From contig JAQTUE010000008.1 of assembly GCA_028710415.1 (NCBI GenBank), forward strand, positions 62,001 through 126,000: DNA of 64,000 nt. The letters are read 5' to 3'. Position 1 is the stretch's first letter; every line of letters starts with the position of its first letter. Shown here one piece after another: positions 42,987 through 51,830 of this stretch. The notes beneath the pieces were generated by a model. It did not search any database and was not told the DNA's origin. It saw only the letters and a program-made list of their open reading frames with translations. The DNA is from Paludibacter sp. GTDB taxonomy: Bacteria > Bacteroidota > Bacteroidia > Bacteroidales > Paludibacteraceae. A program made the translations under genes and the position numbers.

Positions 42987-43622
42987 ATGACAGAATTTTG
43001 GGAATCAAACTTTAGGGATAAACAGGAAATGTGGGGATTAGAACCTGCTGATTCTGCTATTTCAACGTTGGAATTATTTAAAAAACAGGGTTTAAATAAT
43101 ATCCTCATTCCGGGGTTCGGTTACGGAAGAAATGCCGGGATTTTTGCCGACCAAGGATGCATTGTAACGGGCATAGAGATTTCTGAAACTGCCATTGAGT
43201 TGGCTAAAAAACATTACGGGGATACTGTAAAGGTATATCATGGTTCGGTTAGTGATATGCCGTTTGACCGGGAAATCTATGATGGAATTTTTTGTTATGC
43301 CTTAATCCATTTATTAAGTGCAAAAGAACGAATAAAACTGATTCAGGATTGTTATAATCAACTCAGGCCGAATGGATACATGGTTTTTGTGGCCATTTCA
43401 AAAACAGATACTCAATATGGAGAAGGGATAGAAATAATTAAAGATACATTTGAAACGAAGCATGGGGTTACTCTGTTCTTTTATGATTTAGATTCAATAG
43501 ATGCTGAATTTGGAAAGTATGGCTTGATTGAAGCAAAAGAGATAAATGAACAGGCAAAGAAATTGGGGAGCAACCCCACACGTCGATTTTGGAAAGTTAT
43601 ATGCCGTAAAGAAAAGAAATAA
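42987..43622 (+). CDS. Class I SAM-dependent methyltransferase
   Basis: 211 residues. It begins MTEFWESNFRDKQEMWGLEP and has the Rossmann-type SAM site ILIPGFGYGRNAGIFADQG (motif I, about 38-57), then VTGIEIS (Glu binds the ribose), GSVSDMPF and YDGIFCYALIHLL. The W-G-x-x-P-x-x-S start and the F-G-Y-G-R-N loop recall thiopurine-methyltransferase/TehB-like small-molecule methyltransferases. The substrate is unknown. The VOC gene follows after 44 nt and may be in the same transcript. Confidence 0.85.
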   Translation: MTEFWESNFRDKQEMWGLEPADSAISTLELFKKQGLNNILIPGFGYGRNAGIFADQGCIVTGIEISETAIELAKKHYGDTVKVYHGSVSDMPFDREIYDGIFCYALIHLLSAKERIKLIQDCYNQLRPNGYMVFVAISKTDTQYGEGIEIIKDTFETKHGVTLFFYDLDSIDAEFGKYGLIEAKEINEQAKKLGSNPTRRFWKVICRKEKK

Positions 43623-43666
43623 GAATATTCCAGTGGCAACTTAAATCATAACAGGAGGTAAAAGTT

Positions 43667-44113
43667 ATGAAATTAAAAAAAATAGATCATATCGGGGTAG
43701 TAGTTAATGACCTCGTTGCTGCAAAAGCTTTCTTTCTCGAAGTTGGCCTTGAAGTGCAAGGAGAAGCAGAAATTGAGGGCGAATGGGTTGATCGTGTAGT
43801 TGGGCTTAACAACGTAAAATCGTCAATTGCAGTTTTGCGGTCGCCTGACGGTGGGGCAAATATAGAGCTAATCAAGTATCATAAGCCAACTGATGAACAA
43901 GAATTTCAGCTGCCGTTAGCAAATACGGTTGGTATTCGGAATATTGCTTTTACGGTGGATGATATTGAAGCTGTTGTTGCCAAACTGACAGAGAAAGGGT
44001 TCGACATCTTTGGTGAGATACAACAATATGAAGGAATTTATAAGTTATGCTACATTCGGGGACCGGAGGGAATCATTTTAATGTTGGCAGAGGAACTCAC
44101 CCCAGATCCTTAA
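43667..44113 (+). CDS. VOC-superfamily protein (glyoxalase/methylmalonyl-CoA epimerase-like)
   Basis: 148 residues with two beta-alpha-beta-beta-beta modules: IDHIGVVVNDLVAAKAFFLE (metal-binding His near 8), NIELIKY (Glu), then GIRNIAFTVDDIEAVVAKL and YIRGPEGIILMLAEE (Glu near the end). These are the metal ligands of vicinal-oxygen-chelate enzymes; which reaction it performs cannot be told. A strong Shine-Dalgarno sequence, AGGAGGT, ends 6 nt before the ATG, unlike most genes here, where such sequences are absent. Confidence 0.85.
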   Translation: MKLKKIDHIGVVVNDLVAAKAFFLEVGLEVQGEAEIEGEWVDRVVGLNNVKSSIAVLRSPDGGANIELIKYHKPTDEQEFQLPLANTVGIRNIAFTVDDIEAVVAKLTEKGFDIFGEIQQYEGIYKLCYIRGPEGIILMLAEELTPDP

Positions 44114-44568
44114 AGGGGCTTTAAAAGCTGTTTTAAAATTTCGTACTAGTAACCAGCTTGTGAAAAATTATTGTCCCATGCTTCCTATGGAAAAGATTAA
44201 TAATTGGATGAGTGATTCTTTACATTAGTACAGAACCAGTTAAGATTCTAAAACAAGAATACTTATCAGCCTGATACAAGCCTATGGATTATCGGGTTGT
44301 AAGGATGTAACAGTCACAGCTATTGACTTTTTGCTACTCTAAAGGCGAGACTCCCACATTTACTTTATACTTATTTGCACATTTACAGCATCGATATAAG
44401 TTCAGAAAAACAACTTCCTCTCCAGTTCCGAAACCATAAAATAGAGATTGCAAGAAGCCTGCTTACTGAAAAATCACTAACTTTGACGCGCAGTTTGGAG
44501 TTTTGTGCAGACTGGAGATATGGAAAGATGAATTAACCTCCCCGACAAATAGACAGATAAGCCTACCT
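44114..44568. other. Intergenic stretch before the alpha/beta hydrolase
   Basis: About 450 bases with no accepted gene. CCCC-AGATCCTTAAA-GGGG at the VOC gene end (44100-44119) could form a weak terminator. The hydrolase frame is open from 44503, but its start is placed at 44569. Confidence 0.35.
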
Positions 44569-45402
44569 ATGACATTTATTATTAATACAACTATTTCTAA
44601 AGACGGAACAAAAATCGGTTACAGGCAAATTGGAACTGGACCAGGACTTATTATTTGTCACGGTGGTGGACGCATTTCTCAAAACTATGAAAAATTGGCA
44701 CTGGCACTTTCAGACAGGTTTACAGTCTATGTTCCCGATCGAAGAGGCAGGGGATTAAGCGGACAGGAGGGCGAAAATTATAATATTCTGAAAGCTGCAG
44801 AAGACTTAATTTCAGTTATTCAGGCAACATCTGCCAGCTTTATTTTTGGACACAGCGCCGGAGCAATCGTTGCACTTGAAGCATTCCTTACCCATCCTGT
44901 AAATAGATTAGCTGTTTATGAACCACCTATTTCAGTTAACAATTCATTTCCCCTAGGCTGGCTAAGTGACTTTGAAGTTACTCTTAAAAAAAGTCAGCGA
45001 AAAAAAGCAATGGCTATTTCTCTTAAAGGTTTAAATGTAATTGAAGGGGTGAATAAAATGCCCCTTTGGTTGATTCTGTTTTTAATCAATGTACTGACTC
45101 TATTTGAAATAAACAAAGAGAAGGGAACCCGAATGCTTGACTTGCTACCTACATTGACGGCTGATATTAAAATGGCGAAAACTCTTGACTCTAAATTTGA
45201 AAAGTATCATAAAATTGAGATTCCCGTAAACTTAATGACTGGTTCAAAAAGTCCCGAATACTTCCGTGTTGGCTTAGAAGCATTATCAGATGTTCTTAAA
45301 CACCCTGAAACAAAAATATTTGAAGGGTTCAACCATTATTCACCGGAAGAAAATGTCATTGAGATTTCGATTGCATTAAAAGAATTTTTCAAACAGAACT
45401 GA
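44569..45402 (+). CDS. Alpha/beta hydrolase
   Basis: 277 residues from the ATG at 44569 (MTFIINTTISKDGTKIGYRQ). It has the oxyanion-hole segment ICHGGGRISQNY, the nucleophile elbow FGHSAGAIVA (Ser about 113), a lid-like helical part around KKSQRKKAMAISLKGLNVIE, and the late FNHYSP with the catalytic His. It is a cytosolic serine hydrolase of the general alpha/beta-hydrolase-fold family; the substrate is unknown. rapA begins 134 nt downstream in the same direction. Confidence 0.88.
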   Translation: MTFIINTTISKDGTKIGYRQIGTGPGLIICHGGGRISQNYEKLALALSDRFTVYVPDRRGRGLSGQEGENYNILKAAEDLISVIQATSASFIFGHSAGAIVALEAFLTHPVNRLAVYEPPISVNNSFPLGWLSDFEVTLKKSQRKKAMAISLKGLNVIEGVNKMPLWLILFLINVLTLFEINKEKGTRMLDLLPTLTADIKMAKTLDSKFEKYHKIEIPVNLMTGSKSPEYFRVGLEALSDVLKHPETKIFEGFNHYSPEENVIEISIALKEFFKQN

Positions 45403-45536
45403 AATGTATACCGTAATACATTCGCTTCGTATGGACGGTACAACTCAACATGAAGCCATGCTTGCACTACTACCCTTTGGTGCTATTGCAGAACGAGCAT
45501 TAATTAAAAACAAAATTAATACACTTAAAACAATCC

Positions 45537-48362
45537 ATGGAAGACTTTTTTCCAAATCAACGATACACCAGCAAAGGCGAACCTGAACTAGGCGTTGGCA
45601 TTTTAACAGAAGCAAACTACCGACAAATCCATATATATTTTCCGTTATCCAACGAAAAGCGATTGTACTCAGTGGAAAGTGCTCCCTTGCACCGTGTTGT
45701 TTTTAAACCGGGCGATACCATACTGGATACTAAAAATCAACCGTTGCTCATAAAGCAAGTTGAGCTGGAGGGCAAACTGTATATGTATTACGGGCAAGAC
45801 CGAAAATTGTCGGAGGCAGATCTGGGCAATGTATCAGTAAGCCATGGCGTGGACGACAGGCTTTTTACGGGTGATGTCGATTCCCCACAAACTTTTGCCT
45901 TGCGCAGGGAAACACTTCAACACGATTACAGGCGGAGATTATCGGCTGTAAATGGGTTTGTAGGTGGAAGAATAGATCTTATTCCCCACCAATTGTACAT
46001 TGCCCATGAGGTGAGTTCGCGGTATGCTCCCCGTGTTTTACTTTCCGATCAGGTAGGACTTGGAAAGACCATTGAAGCCTGCCTGATCCTCCATCGTTTA
46101 TTGTTAAGCGGGCGAATCTCAAGGGTGATTATTCTCGTTCCCGAGTCATTAGTACATCAATGGTTTGTAGAAGTTTTACGCCGGTTTAACCTGTGGTTTA
46201 ATATCTTTGACGAAGAACGTTGTGCCTCATTAGATGGAAGCGCACCGGATGGCAACCCCTTCCTGGACAATCAACTTATCCTGTGCAGTACTGAATTCCT
46301 GGCTGGTTCGGCAAAACGGGCCCGGCAAGCCATTGCTTCCAACTGGGATATGCTCGTAGTCGATGAAGCACATCATTTGGAATGGTCGGTTGACAAGGTG
46401 AGCCCGGAGTATGGAGTTGTTGAACTTTTGAGTAAGGTGGCTAAAGGATTATTGCTCCTTACTGCTACCCCGGAACAATTAGGAGAAGAAAGTCATTTCG
46501 CACGGCTTCGGTTACTGGATCCAACCCGATATGCAAACTTCGATGATTTCTTAAATGAATCTTCCGATCCTGAAAACGTTGCCGACATAGTAGAAAAACT
46601 GTACCAGGGGAAGGACTTACACCCTAAGGATACAAAATTATTAGCATCTCTTTTTTCAAAGGAAAGAATACAATCACTCACTGAAGGAGGAGATGCAGCC
46701 AGGGATAAACTTATTGAAGATCTACTGGACCAGCATGGCCCGGGTCGGGTATTATTCCGGAATACAAGGTCGGCTATGAGTGGATTTCCAATACGAAAGG
46801 CACATCTGATTCCCATACCGGCACCCAAAGATCAGACCCTGTGGATTCAGAGACTGACGAACGAGTTTGCCCGTGATATGGAGCCAGGGGATACTCCGGA
46901 CGGGCAACAATACTGGTTTGCCGAAGACCCTCGTGTTGAGTGGCTTTTAACTGCCATGAAGGAACTGGCTCCTGAAAAAGTACTACTTATCTGTAAGAGC
47001 AAGGAAAAGGTGCTGGCATTGGAAGAAGTCCTGGCTATGCGTACGAATATGAAAGCCGGGGTCTTTCACGAAGACCTCACAATTGTACAACGGGACCGGA
47101 ATGCGGCATGGTTCTCAGAAGCCGATGGAGCCCAAATCCTCCTTTGCTCTGAAATAGGAAGCGAGGGACGGAATTTCCAATTCGCCCATCACCTTATTCT
47201 GTTTGACTTACCGCTTCATCCGGAGTTGCTGGAACAGCGTATCGGACGCCTGGACAGGATTGGTCAAACGGAAGATATACATGTTCATATTCCTTATCTT
47301 GTCCACAGCCCGCAGCATATACTTGTCAGGTGGTTTCATGATGGATTGAATGCCTTTGAAGAAAACCTGGAGGGAGGAAATGAAATTTCCAAATCATTTA
47401 GTGGCAGGCTGCTAAAAGTTTCCAGGCTCCACTCATCCACAGACGCTTGCCTGGAACTGGAAGCCTTGATCAGTGAAACTTCAGCCTTTAAAAAAGAACT
47501 TCAGATAAGCCTTGCTGATGGACGAGACAGATTGCTTGAAATGAATTCTTTCCGTCCAAAGATAGCAAAAAAACTGGTGAAGCAAATTCAGGCAGAAGAC
47601 AGCGATAAGAGCCTTGAAAACTATTTATTGAAGGTCTTCAGACATTTTGATGTGGAAATGGAAGACCTGGCAACCCGAAGCTACTTTTTGCAACCGGCTT
47701 CTGAAATTACCGGGGCGTTTCCCTCTATACCACGTGAAGGTATTAGCGTTACATTCGATAGAAAACGTGCACTAAGGAGGGAAGATATTAGTTTCCTGAG
47801 TTGGGATCATCCCATGGCAACAGGTTCTATTGACATGGTGTTAAGTTCTGGTACCGGAAGCGCCAGTTTTGGAATCCTGCGTGGCACCAACAGCCCGGGC
47901 ATACTGCTTGAGATCCTTTTTGTTCTTGAGACAACGAGTGAACAAAGCATCTATGTAGATCGTTTCCTCCCCAATACACCGCTTAGAATTGTAGTGGATC
48001 ATACCGGAAAAGAAGTAACGGATATCTATTCTGTTGAAACATTTGACAAAAGGGTTATTCCAGGCTCCATAGAGACATTGCTGGATAATGAAACATTAGT
48101 GGAAACGATCGTGCCCAATATGATTTCAGCAGCCACAAAAATCGCAGAAGAACAAAGTGCAAAAGAAAGAGCAAAAGGACTGAAACGTATGAACCTCACC
48201 CTGAATCATGAAATTGACAGACTGAGGATATTACAGGAAAGAAACAAGAATATCAGGCCCGAAGAAATACAAACTGCACTTACTGAACAGATAACACTTG
48301 CAACCCTCATTAAAAATGCAAGGGTAAGGATGGATGCCATTCAACTTATTCTAAAAGAGTAA
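45537..48362 (+). CDS. rapA: RNA polymerase-associated protein RapA (SNF2-family ATPase)
   Basis: 941 residues. RapA is an SNF2-like ATPase that recycles stalled RNA polymerase. The N-terminal ~130 residues are a Tudor-like module (FFPNQRYTSKGEPELGVGIL), then helicase motifs DQVGLGKTIEAC (about 169-180), LVPESLVHQW, VVDEAHHLEW (about 275), LTATPEQ, and the C-terminal lobe GSEGRNFQFAHHLILFDLPL with EQRIGRLDRIGQ (about 570-581). The final ~300 residues correspond to the RapA C-terminal domain. The start at 45537 overlaps a 60-codon frame that I do not accept as a gene. GC content is like the housekeeping genes. Confidence 0.95.
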   Translation: MEDFFPNQRYTSKGEPELGVGILTEANYRQIHIYFPLSNEKRLYSVESAPLHRVVFKPGDTILDTKNQPLLIKQVELEGKLYMYYGQDRKLSEADLGNVSVSHGVDDRLFTGDVDSPQTFALRRETLQHDYRRRLSAVNGFVGGRIDLIPHQLYIAHEVSSRYAPRVLLSDQVGLGKTIEACLILHRLLLSGRISRVIILVPESLVHQWFVEVLRRFNLWFNIFDEERCASLDGSAPDGNPFLDNQLILCSTEFLAGSAKRARQAIASNWDMLVVDEAHHLEWSVDKVSPEYGVVELLSKVAKGLLLLTATPEQLGEESHFARLRLLDPTRYANFDDFLNESSDPENVADIVEKLYQGKDLHPKDTKLLASLFSKERIQSLTEGGDAARDKLIEDLLDQHGPGRVLFRNTRSAMSGFPIRKAHLIPIPAPKDQTLWIQRLTNEFARDMEPGDTPDGQQYWFAEDPRVEWLLTAMKELAPEKVLLICKSKEKVLALEEVLAMRTNMKAGVFHEDLTIVQRDRNAAWFSEADGAQILLCSEIGSEGRNFQFAHHLILFDLPLHPELLEQRIGRLDRIGQTEDIHVHIPYLVHSPQHILVRWFHDGLNAFEENLEGGNEISKSFSGRLLKVSRLHSSTDACLELEALISETSAFKKELQISLADGRDRLLEMNSFRPKIAKKLVKQIQAEDSDKSLENYLLKVFRHFDVEMEDLATRSYFLQPASEITGAFPSIPREGISVTFDRKRALRREDISFLSWDHPMATGSIDMVLSSGTGSASFGILRGTNSPGILLEILFVLETTSEQSIYVDRFLPNTPLRIVVDHTGKEVTDIYSVETFDKRVIPGSIETLLDNETLVETIVPNMISAATKIAEEQSAKERAKGLKRMNLTLNHEIDRLRILQERNKNIRPEEIQTALTEQITLATLIKNARVRMDAIQLILKE

Positions 48363-48533
48363 TTTATAGAACAACTTAATGAAAGCATGTCCAACATGAA
48401 ATAAAGTTTAAAAGTTTATCCGGATTTTTTAGGAGATAAAAAAAGTAATTGTTTTCTAAGGAGTTCAACACCTTAGTATCTATCCTTTTCTATCTTCCGT
48501 GATTTAAAAACATGATATCTGAAAATAATTTGC

Positions 48534-48541
48534 TACTTTTG
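48534..48541 (+). promoter_or_regulatory. TAnnTTTG -7 box of DUF4290-murA unit
   Basis: TACTTTTG, 26 nt before the DUF4290 start codon. Confidence 0.65.
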
Positions 48542-48567
48542 TATTTTACATCACTATTCAACTTAAT

Positions 48568-49155
48568 ATGGAATACTCAACCTTACAAGGAAAATTGATT
48601 ATGCCCGAATACGGGCGCAATATACAACAGATGGTGGCGCATGCCCTGACCATCGAAGACCGTGAAGAACGTACCCGCTGCATCAAAACCATTATCAACA
48701 TTATGGGAAATTTATTCCCTTATTTGCGTGATGTGAACGACTTTAAGCACAAACTGTGGGATCATGTGGTGATCATGTCCGACTTTAAACTGGATATCGA
48801 TTTTCCTTACGAGGTATTGCTGGAAGAAAACCTGTATACCCGCCCGGAATCAATCCCTTATAAAAAATCAAGGATACGTTACCAACATTACGGCCGCACC
48901 CTTGAAGAAATGATTGAGAAAGTAGCTGTTTATCCTGAAGGGGAAGAGAAAAACGAATTGATCCGCCTGATAGCGAATCAAATGAAGAAATGTTTCCTGA
49001 CCTGGAATAAAGAAGTGGTAGATGACCGGAAGATTTTCGATGACCTGCGTGAGCTTTCGAAAGGGAAACTGGACATTCCGGAAGATTTCTTTAAACTGGT
49101 AGAGTCCAGGGATGTATTGTTCAACAAAAAGAACAAACCAAAGAAGAAAAAATAA
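48568..49155 (+). CDS. DUF4290 domain protein
   Basis: 195 residues, matching DUF4290 over the full length: MPEYGRNIQQMVAHALTIED, KTIINIMGNLFPYLRD, DFKHKLWDHVVIMSDFKLDI, PYEV and YGRTLEEMIEK. The C-terminus is a Lys-rich tail. The family is restricted to Bacteroidota and regularly lies next to murA, as here, so a link to cell-wall synthesis is a reasonable guess, but the role is unknown. Confidence 0.92.
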   Translation: MEYSTLQGKLIMPEYGRNIQQMVAHALTIEDREERTRCIKTIINIMGNLFPYLRDVNDFKHKLWDHVVIMSDFKLDIDFPYEVLLEENLYTRPESIPYKKSRIRYQHYGRTLEEMIEKVAVYPEGEEKNELIRLIANQMKKCFLTWNKEVVDDRKIFDDLRELSKGKLDIPEDFFKLVESRDVLFNKKNKPKKKK

Positions 49156-49200
49156 GTCAAATAAGTCAAAGAGTTTGAAAGGTTTGAGAGTTTGAAAGGT
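49156..49200 (+). repeat. C-poor tail after DUF4290 gene (GAGTTTGAAAGGTTT words)
   Basis: GTCAAATAAGTCAAAGAGTT, then GAAAGGTTTGAGAGTTTGAA, begins at the stop codon. It shares its words with the tail at 23043-23098. Confidence 0.65.
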
Positions 49201-49293
49201 TTAGGCAATCAATCAGTTCAAACCAAACAAAAAACTGCATTCCTTTTTACAGTTGACTTATCATGTACTCTCCAAACACGAAACAAAGAATAT

Positions 49294-50598
49294 ATGTCCT
49301 CTTTTAAAATAGAAGGCGGTCGCCGACTTTCAGGTTCCATTACCCCTCAGGGAGCCAAAAACGAAGCATTACAGGTTATCTGTGCTGTATTGTTGACTTC
49401 TGAAACTGTAACAATCAGTAACCTGCCGGATATTCTGGATGTCAATAACCTGATAGGCCTTTTAGGGGATATGGGCGTTGAGATCAAACGTATCAGTTCC
49501 GACACCTATACTTTCAAAGCTGAAAACATAAACCTGGATTATCTTCAGACAGAGGAATTCTACCGTCAGAGTGCATCATTGCGTGGCTCCGTTATGATTG
49601 TAGGCCCAATGGTGGCACGCTTTGGAAAAGCGATAATACCTAAGCCCGGAGGTGATAAAATAGGACGCAGGCGACTGGATACCCATTTTATAGGCATTCA
49701 GAAGCTGGGAGCCGACTTTCATTATGATCCTGCCACAAAACGGTATGAGATAGAAGCTCAAAAACTGACCGGTTGCTACATGCTGCTCGACGAAGCATCC
49801 GTAACCGGAACTGCCAATATCCTGATGGCTGCTGTCATGGCCGAAGGAACAACCACCATATACAACGCCGCTTGTGAACCTTACCTGCAACAACTTTGCC
49901 GGATGCTGAACAGCATGGGGGCAAAAATAACAGGGGTAGGTTCCAACCTGCTGACCATTGAAGGGGTAAAATCATTCAACGGATGCACCCATCGCATTCT
50001 GCCGGATATGATTGAAGTGGGCAGTTTTATCGGTATGGCTGCTATGACTGCTTCCGAAATCACGATCAAGAATGTTGCCTACGACGAACTGGGAATTATC
50101 CCGGACAGTTTCAGACGCATGGGAATACAACTGGAACAACGGGGCGACGATATTTTCATTCCACAACAAGATAGTTACACCATTGAATCATTTATCGATG
50201 GTTCCATCATGACCATTGCAGATGCTCCCTGGCCTGGACTAACCCCGGATTTACTGAGTGTATTCCTGGTTATCGCCACCAAAGCACAGGGAAGCGTATT
50301 GATTCACCAGAAGATGTTCGAAAGCCGTTTGTTCTTTGTGGATAAACTCATCGATATGGGTGCCCAGATCATCCTTTGCGACCCTCACCGTGCCACTGTC
50401 ATTGGACAGGGAGGACATGTACGGTTACGGGGTTCCGTGATGGTATCACCGGATATCCGGGCAGGCATTGCCTTGTTGATAGCAGCTTTATCAGCTGAAG
50501 GTACCAGCATTATTCACAATATCGATCAGATTGACCGTGGGTATCAGGATATCGAAAAACGGTTGAATGCACTTGGGGCAAAAATAACAAGAATCTAA
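49294..50598 (+). CDS. murA: UDP-N-acetylglucosamine 1-carboxyvinyltransferase with Asp in place of the catalytic Cys
   Basis: 434 residues from the ATG at 49294 (MSSFKIEGGRRLSGSITPQG); the longer frame from 49192 reads through the repetitive tail and is rejected. MurA adds enolpyruvate to UDP-GlcNAc, the first committed step of peptidoglycan synthesis. Lys22 and Asn23 of the active site are present. The loop that carries Cys115 in E. coli (PGGCTIG) reads PGGDKIG here, with Asp121, the substitution that gives natural fosfomycin resistance in several phyla. The DNA (GGT GAT AAA) is unambiguous. It is the second gene after DUF4290. Confidence 0.96.
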   Translation: MSSFKIEGGRRLSGSITPQGAKNEALQVICAVLLTSETVTISNLPDILDVNNLIGLLGDMGVEIKRISSDTYTFKAENINLDYLQTEEFYRQSASLRGSVMIVGPMVARFGKAIIPKPGGDKIGRRRLDTHFIGIQKLGADFHYDPATKRYEIEAQKLTGCYMLLDEASVTGTANILMAAVMAEGTTTIYNAACEPYLQQLCRMLNSMGAKITGVGSNLLTIEGVKSFNGCTHRILPDMIEVGSFIGMAAMTASEITIKNVAYDELGIIPDSFRRMGIQLEQRGDDIFIPQQDSYTIESFIDGSIMTIADAPWPGLTPDLLSVFLVIATKAQGSVLIHQKMFESRLFFVDKLIDMGAQIILCDPHRATVIGQGGHVRLRGSVMVSPDIRAGIALLIAALSAEGTSIIHNIDQIDRGYQDIEKRLNALGAKITRI

Positions 50599-50836
50599 AA
50601 ACATTTACTATTTAGCTATTTACCATTTTCTGCCTTTTAAATTTCATTTATTAGGCTGGAAATGTCATTCCAACCATATTCAATATATTCTGAGAACAAA
50701 TTTCTTCATAATCTTTTAAGTTTAAACTTTTACACGAATTAAATTGTTTGAATACTGTTCTAATTCAGGAATAATTCACAATTTAATCACTGCCTGTTAC
50801 AGGGTAATGTAAAACATAAAACGGGAGGAAATCATT

Positions 50837-51349
50837 ATGTTAAACAAGAAAATTACTGACTTATTGAATAGTCAAATCAACAAAGAGTTTTATTCGTCGT
50901 ATTTGTATCTGGACATGTCCAATTATTACATTGAAAAGAACCTGAGTGGCTTTGGTAAATGGTTTGGCATCCAGGCACAGGAGGAACATGAACATGCCAT
51001 GTTGATGATAAAATACATTCTGAACAACAGTGAAAAAGTTGTATTCGAAGAAATTGCAGCACCGAATAAGCATTACAAAGATTTTAAACATCCGCTGGAA
51101 GGCTCGCTGGAACATGAAATCTCAATCAGTGCTTCTATTAATTCAATTTACGCAGAAGCATACGGGCTTAAAGACTTCAGGACCATGCAATTTCTGGATT
51201 GGTTTGTCAAGGAACAGGGAGAAGAAGAAAAAAATGCGAGTGACCTTTGCAAGCGATTTGATTTATTTGCTACCGATCCCCGCGGACTATACCTGCTGGA
51301 TGCAGAACTTGGCGCCCGGGTATTTAAAGCTCCTTCCCTGACCATCTAA
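50837..51349 (+). CDS. ftnA: Ferritin (iron storage, FtnA type)
   Basis: 170 residues, non-haem ferritin that oxidises and stores iron in a 24-subunit cage. All ferroxidase ligands are present and fall at the canonical FtnA positions: Glu17, Tyr24, Glu50, His53, Glu94, Gln127 and Glu130. GGGAGGAAAT lies 7-16 nt before the ATG, a purine-rich ribosome site of unusual strength for this genome. A strong terminator follows. High haem and iron demand from the cytochrome locus gives it an obvious role in the cell. Confidence 0.95.
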   Translation: MLNKKITDLLNSQINKEFYSSYLYLDMSNYYIEKNLSGFGKWFGIQAQEEHEHAMLMIKYILNNSEKVVFEEIAAPNKHYKDFKHPLEGSLEHEISISASINSIYAEAYGLKDFRTMQFLDWFVKEQGEEEKNASDLCKRFDLFATDPRGLYLLDAELGARVFKAPSLTI

Positions 51350-51381
51350 TCCTTCTTTTTGCAGCAAATATCTTGCATACC

Positions 51382-51416
51382 AAAAACGTTTAAGAGATTT
51401 TCTCTTAAACGTTTTT
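51382..51416 (+). terminator. Rho-independent terminator of ferritin gene
   Basis: AAAAACGTTTAAGAGA (51382-51397) pairs with TCTCTTAAACGTTTTT (51401-51416): a near-perfect stem with T run. Confidence 0.9.
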
Positions 51417-51554
51417 AGTTTTATAAAGAATATTGATGTAATCCAGATTCGCAAAGGAGACTGTTAATTGTGTTTTATGTTTTTGCAAATCATACCTTGT
51501 AAGTGCATTTTGAATTTCAACTCCATTGATTCTCTGTATAAAGACATTTCAAAG

Positions 51555-51646
51555 AGAGTTGAGAGGGGGTTCAATGAGGTTTACCTATCCTAACCCTCAC
51601 TGAACCCTCACTGAACCCTATCTCAACCCTAACTGAACCCTGAACA
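51555..51646. repeat. Second 11-bp periodic array (AACCCTCACTG units) with a G-rich left arm
   Basis: After GTTGAGAGGGGGTTCAATGA (left, G-rich) come AACCCTCACTG twice, AACCCTATCTC, AACCCTAACTG and AACCCTG, each 11 nt. The design matches the array at 21424-21532: G-rich left arm, C-rich right arm, 11-nt period with AACCC. It is non-coding and lies in the ~480-base gap between the ferritin gene and a convergent DUF3857 gene. Confidence 0.8.
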
Positions 51647-51830
51647 AATACAACCTGAATTCCATTGATTATCTTTTCTAAAAAGACAGCAACTTCCCGT
51701 AGTTTTACTTCCATCGGGAAAATTCAAATACAATTCCCACCCGTTGAGCATGTCAACAAGAAAGAATTGTTTAGGTAGTCAAAAAAAATGATGGGGATAT
51801 TTATAATGAGACATTTATTTTTTCAACAAC

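Noticed and set aside
45404..45586. 60-codon plus-strand frame before rapA (MYTVIHSLRMDGTTQHEAML...)
   Set aside because: It overlaps the start of rapA by 50 bases in another frame and shows no recognisable domain; rapA is certain, so this is probably chance.
49192..49293. Upstream extension of murA
   Set aside because: The added 34 residues are translated from the repetitive GTTTGAAAGG tail and are absent from known MurA N-termini.
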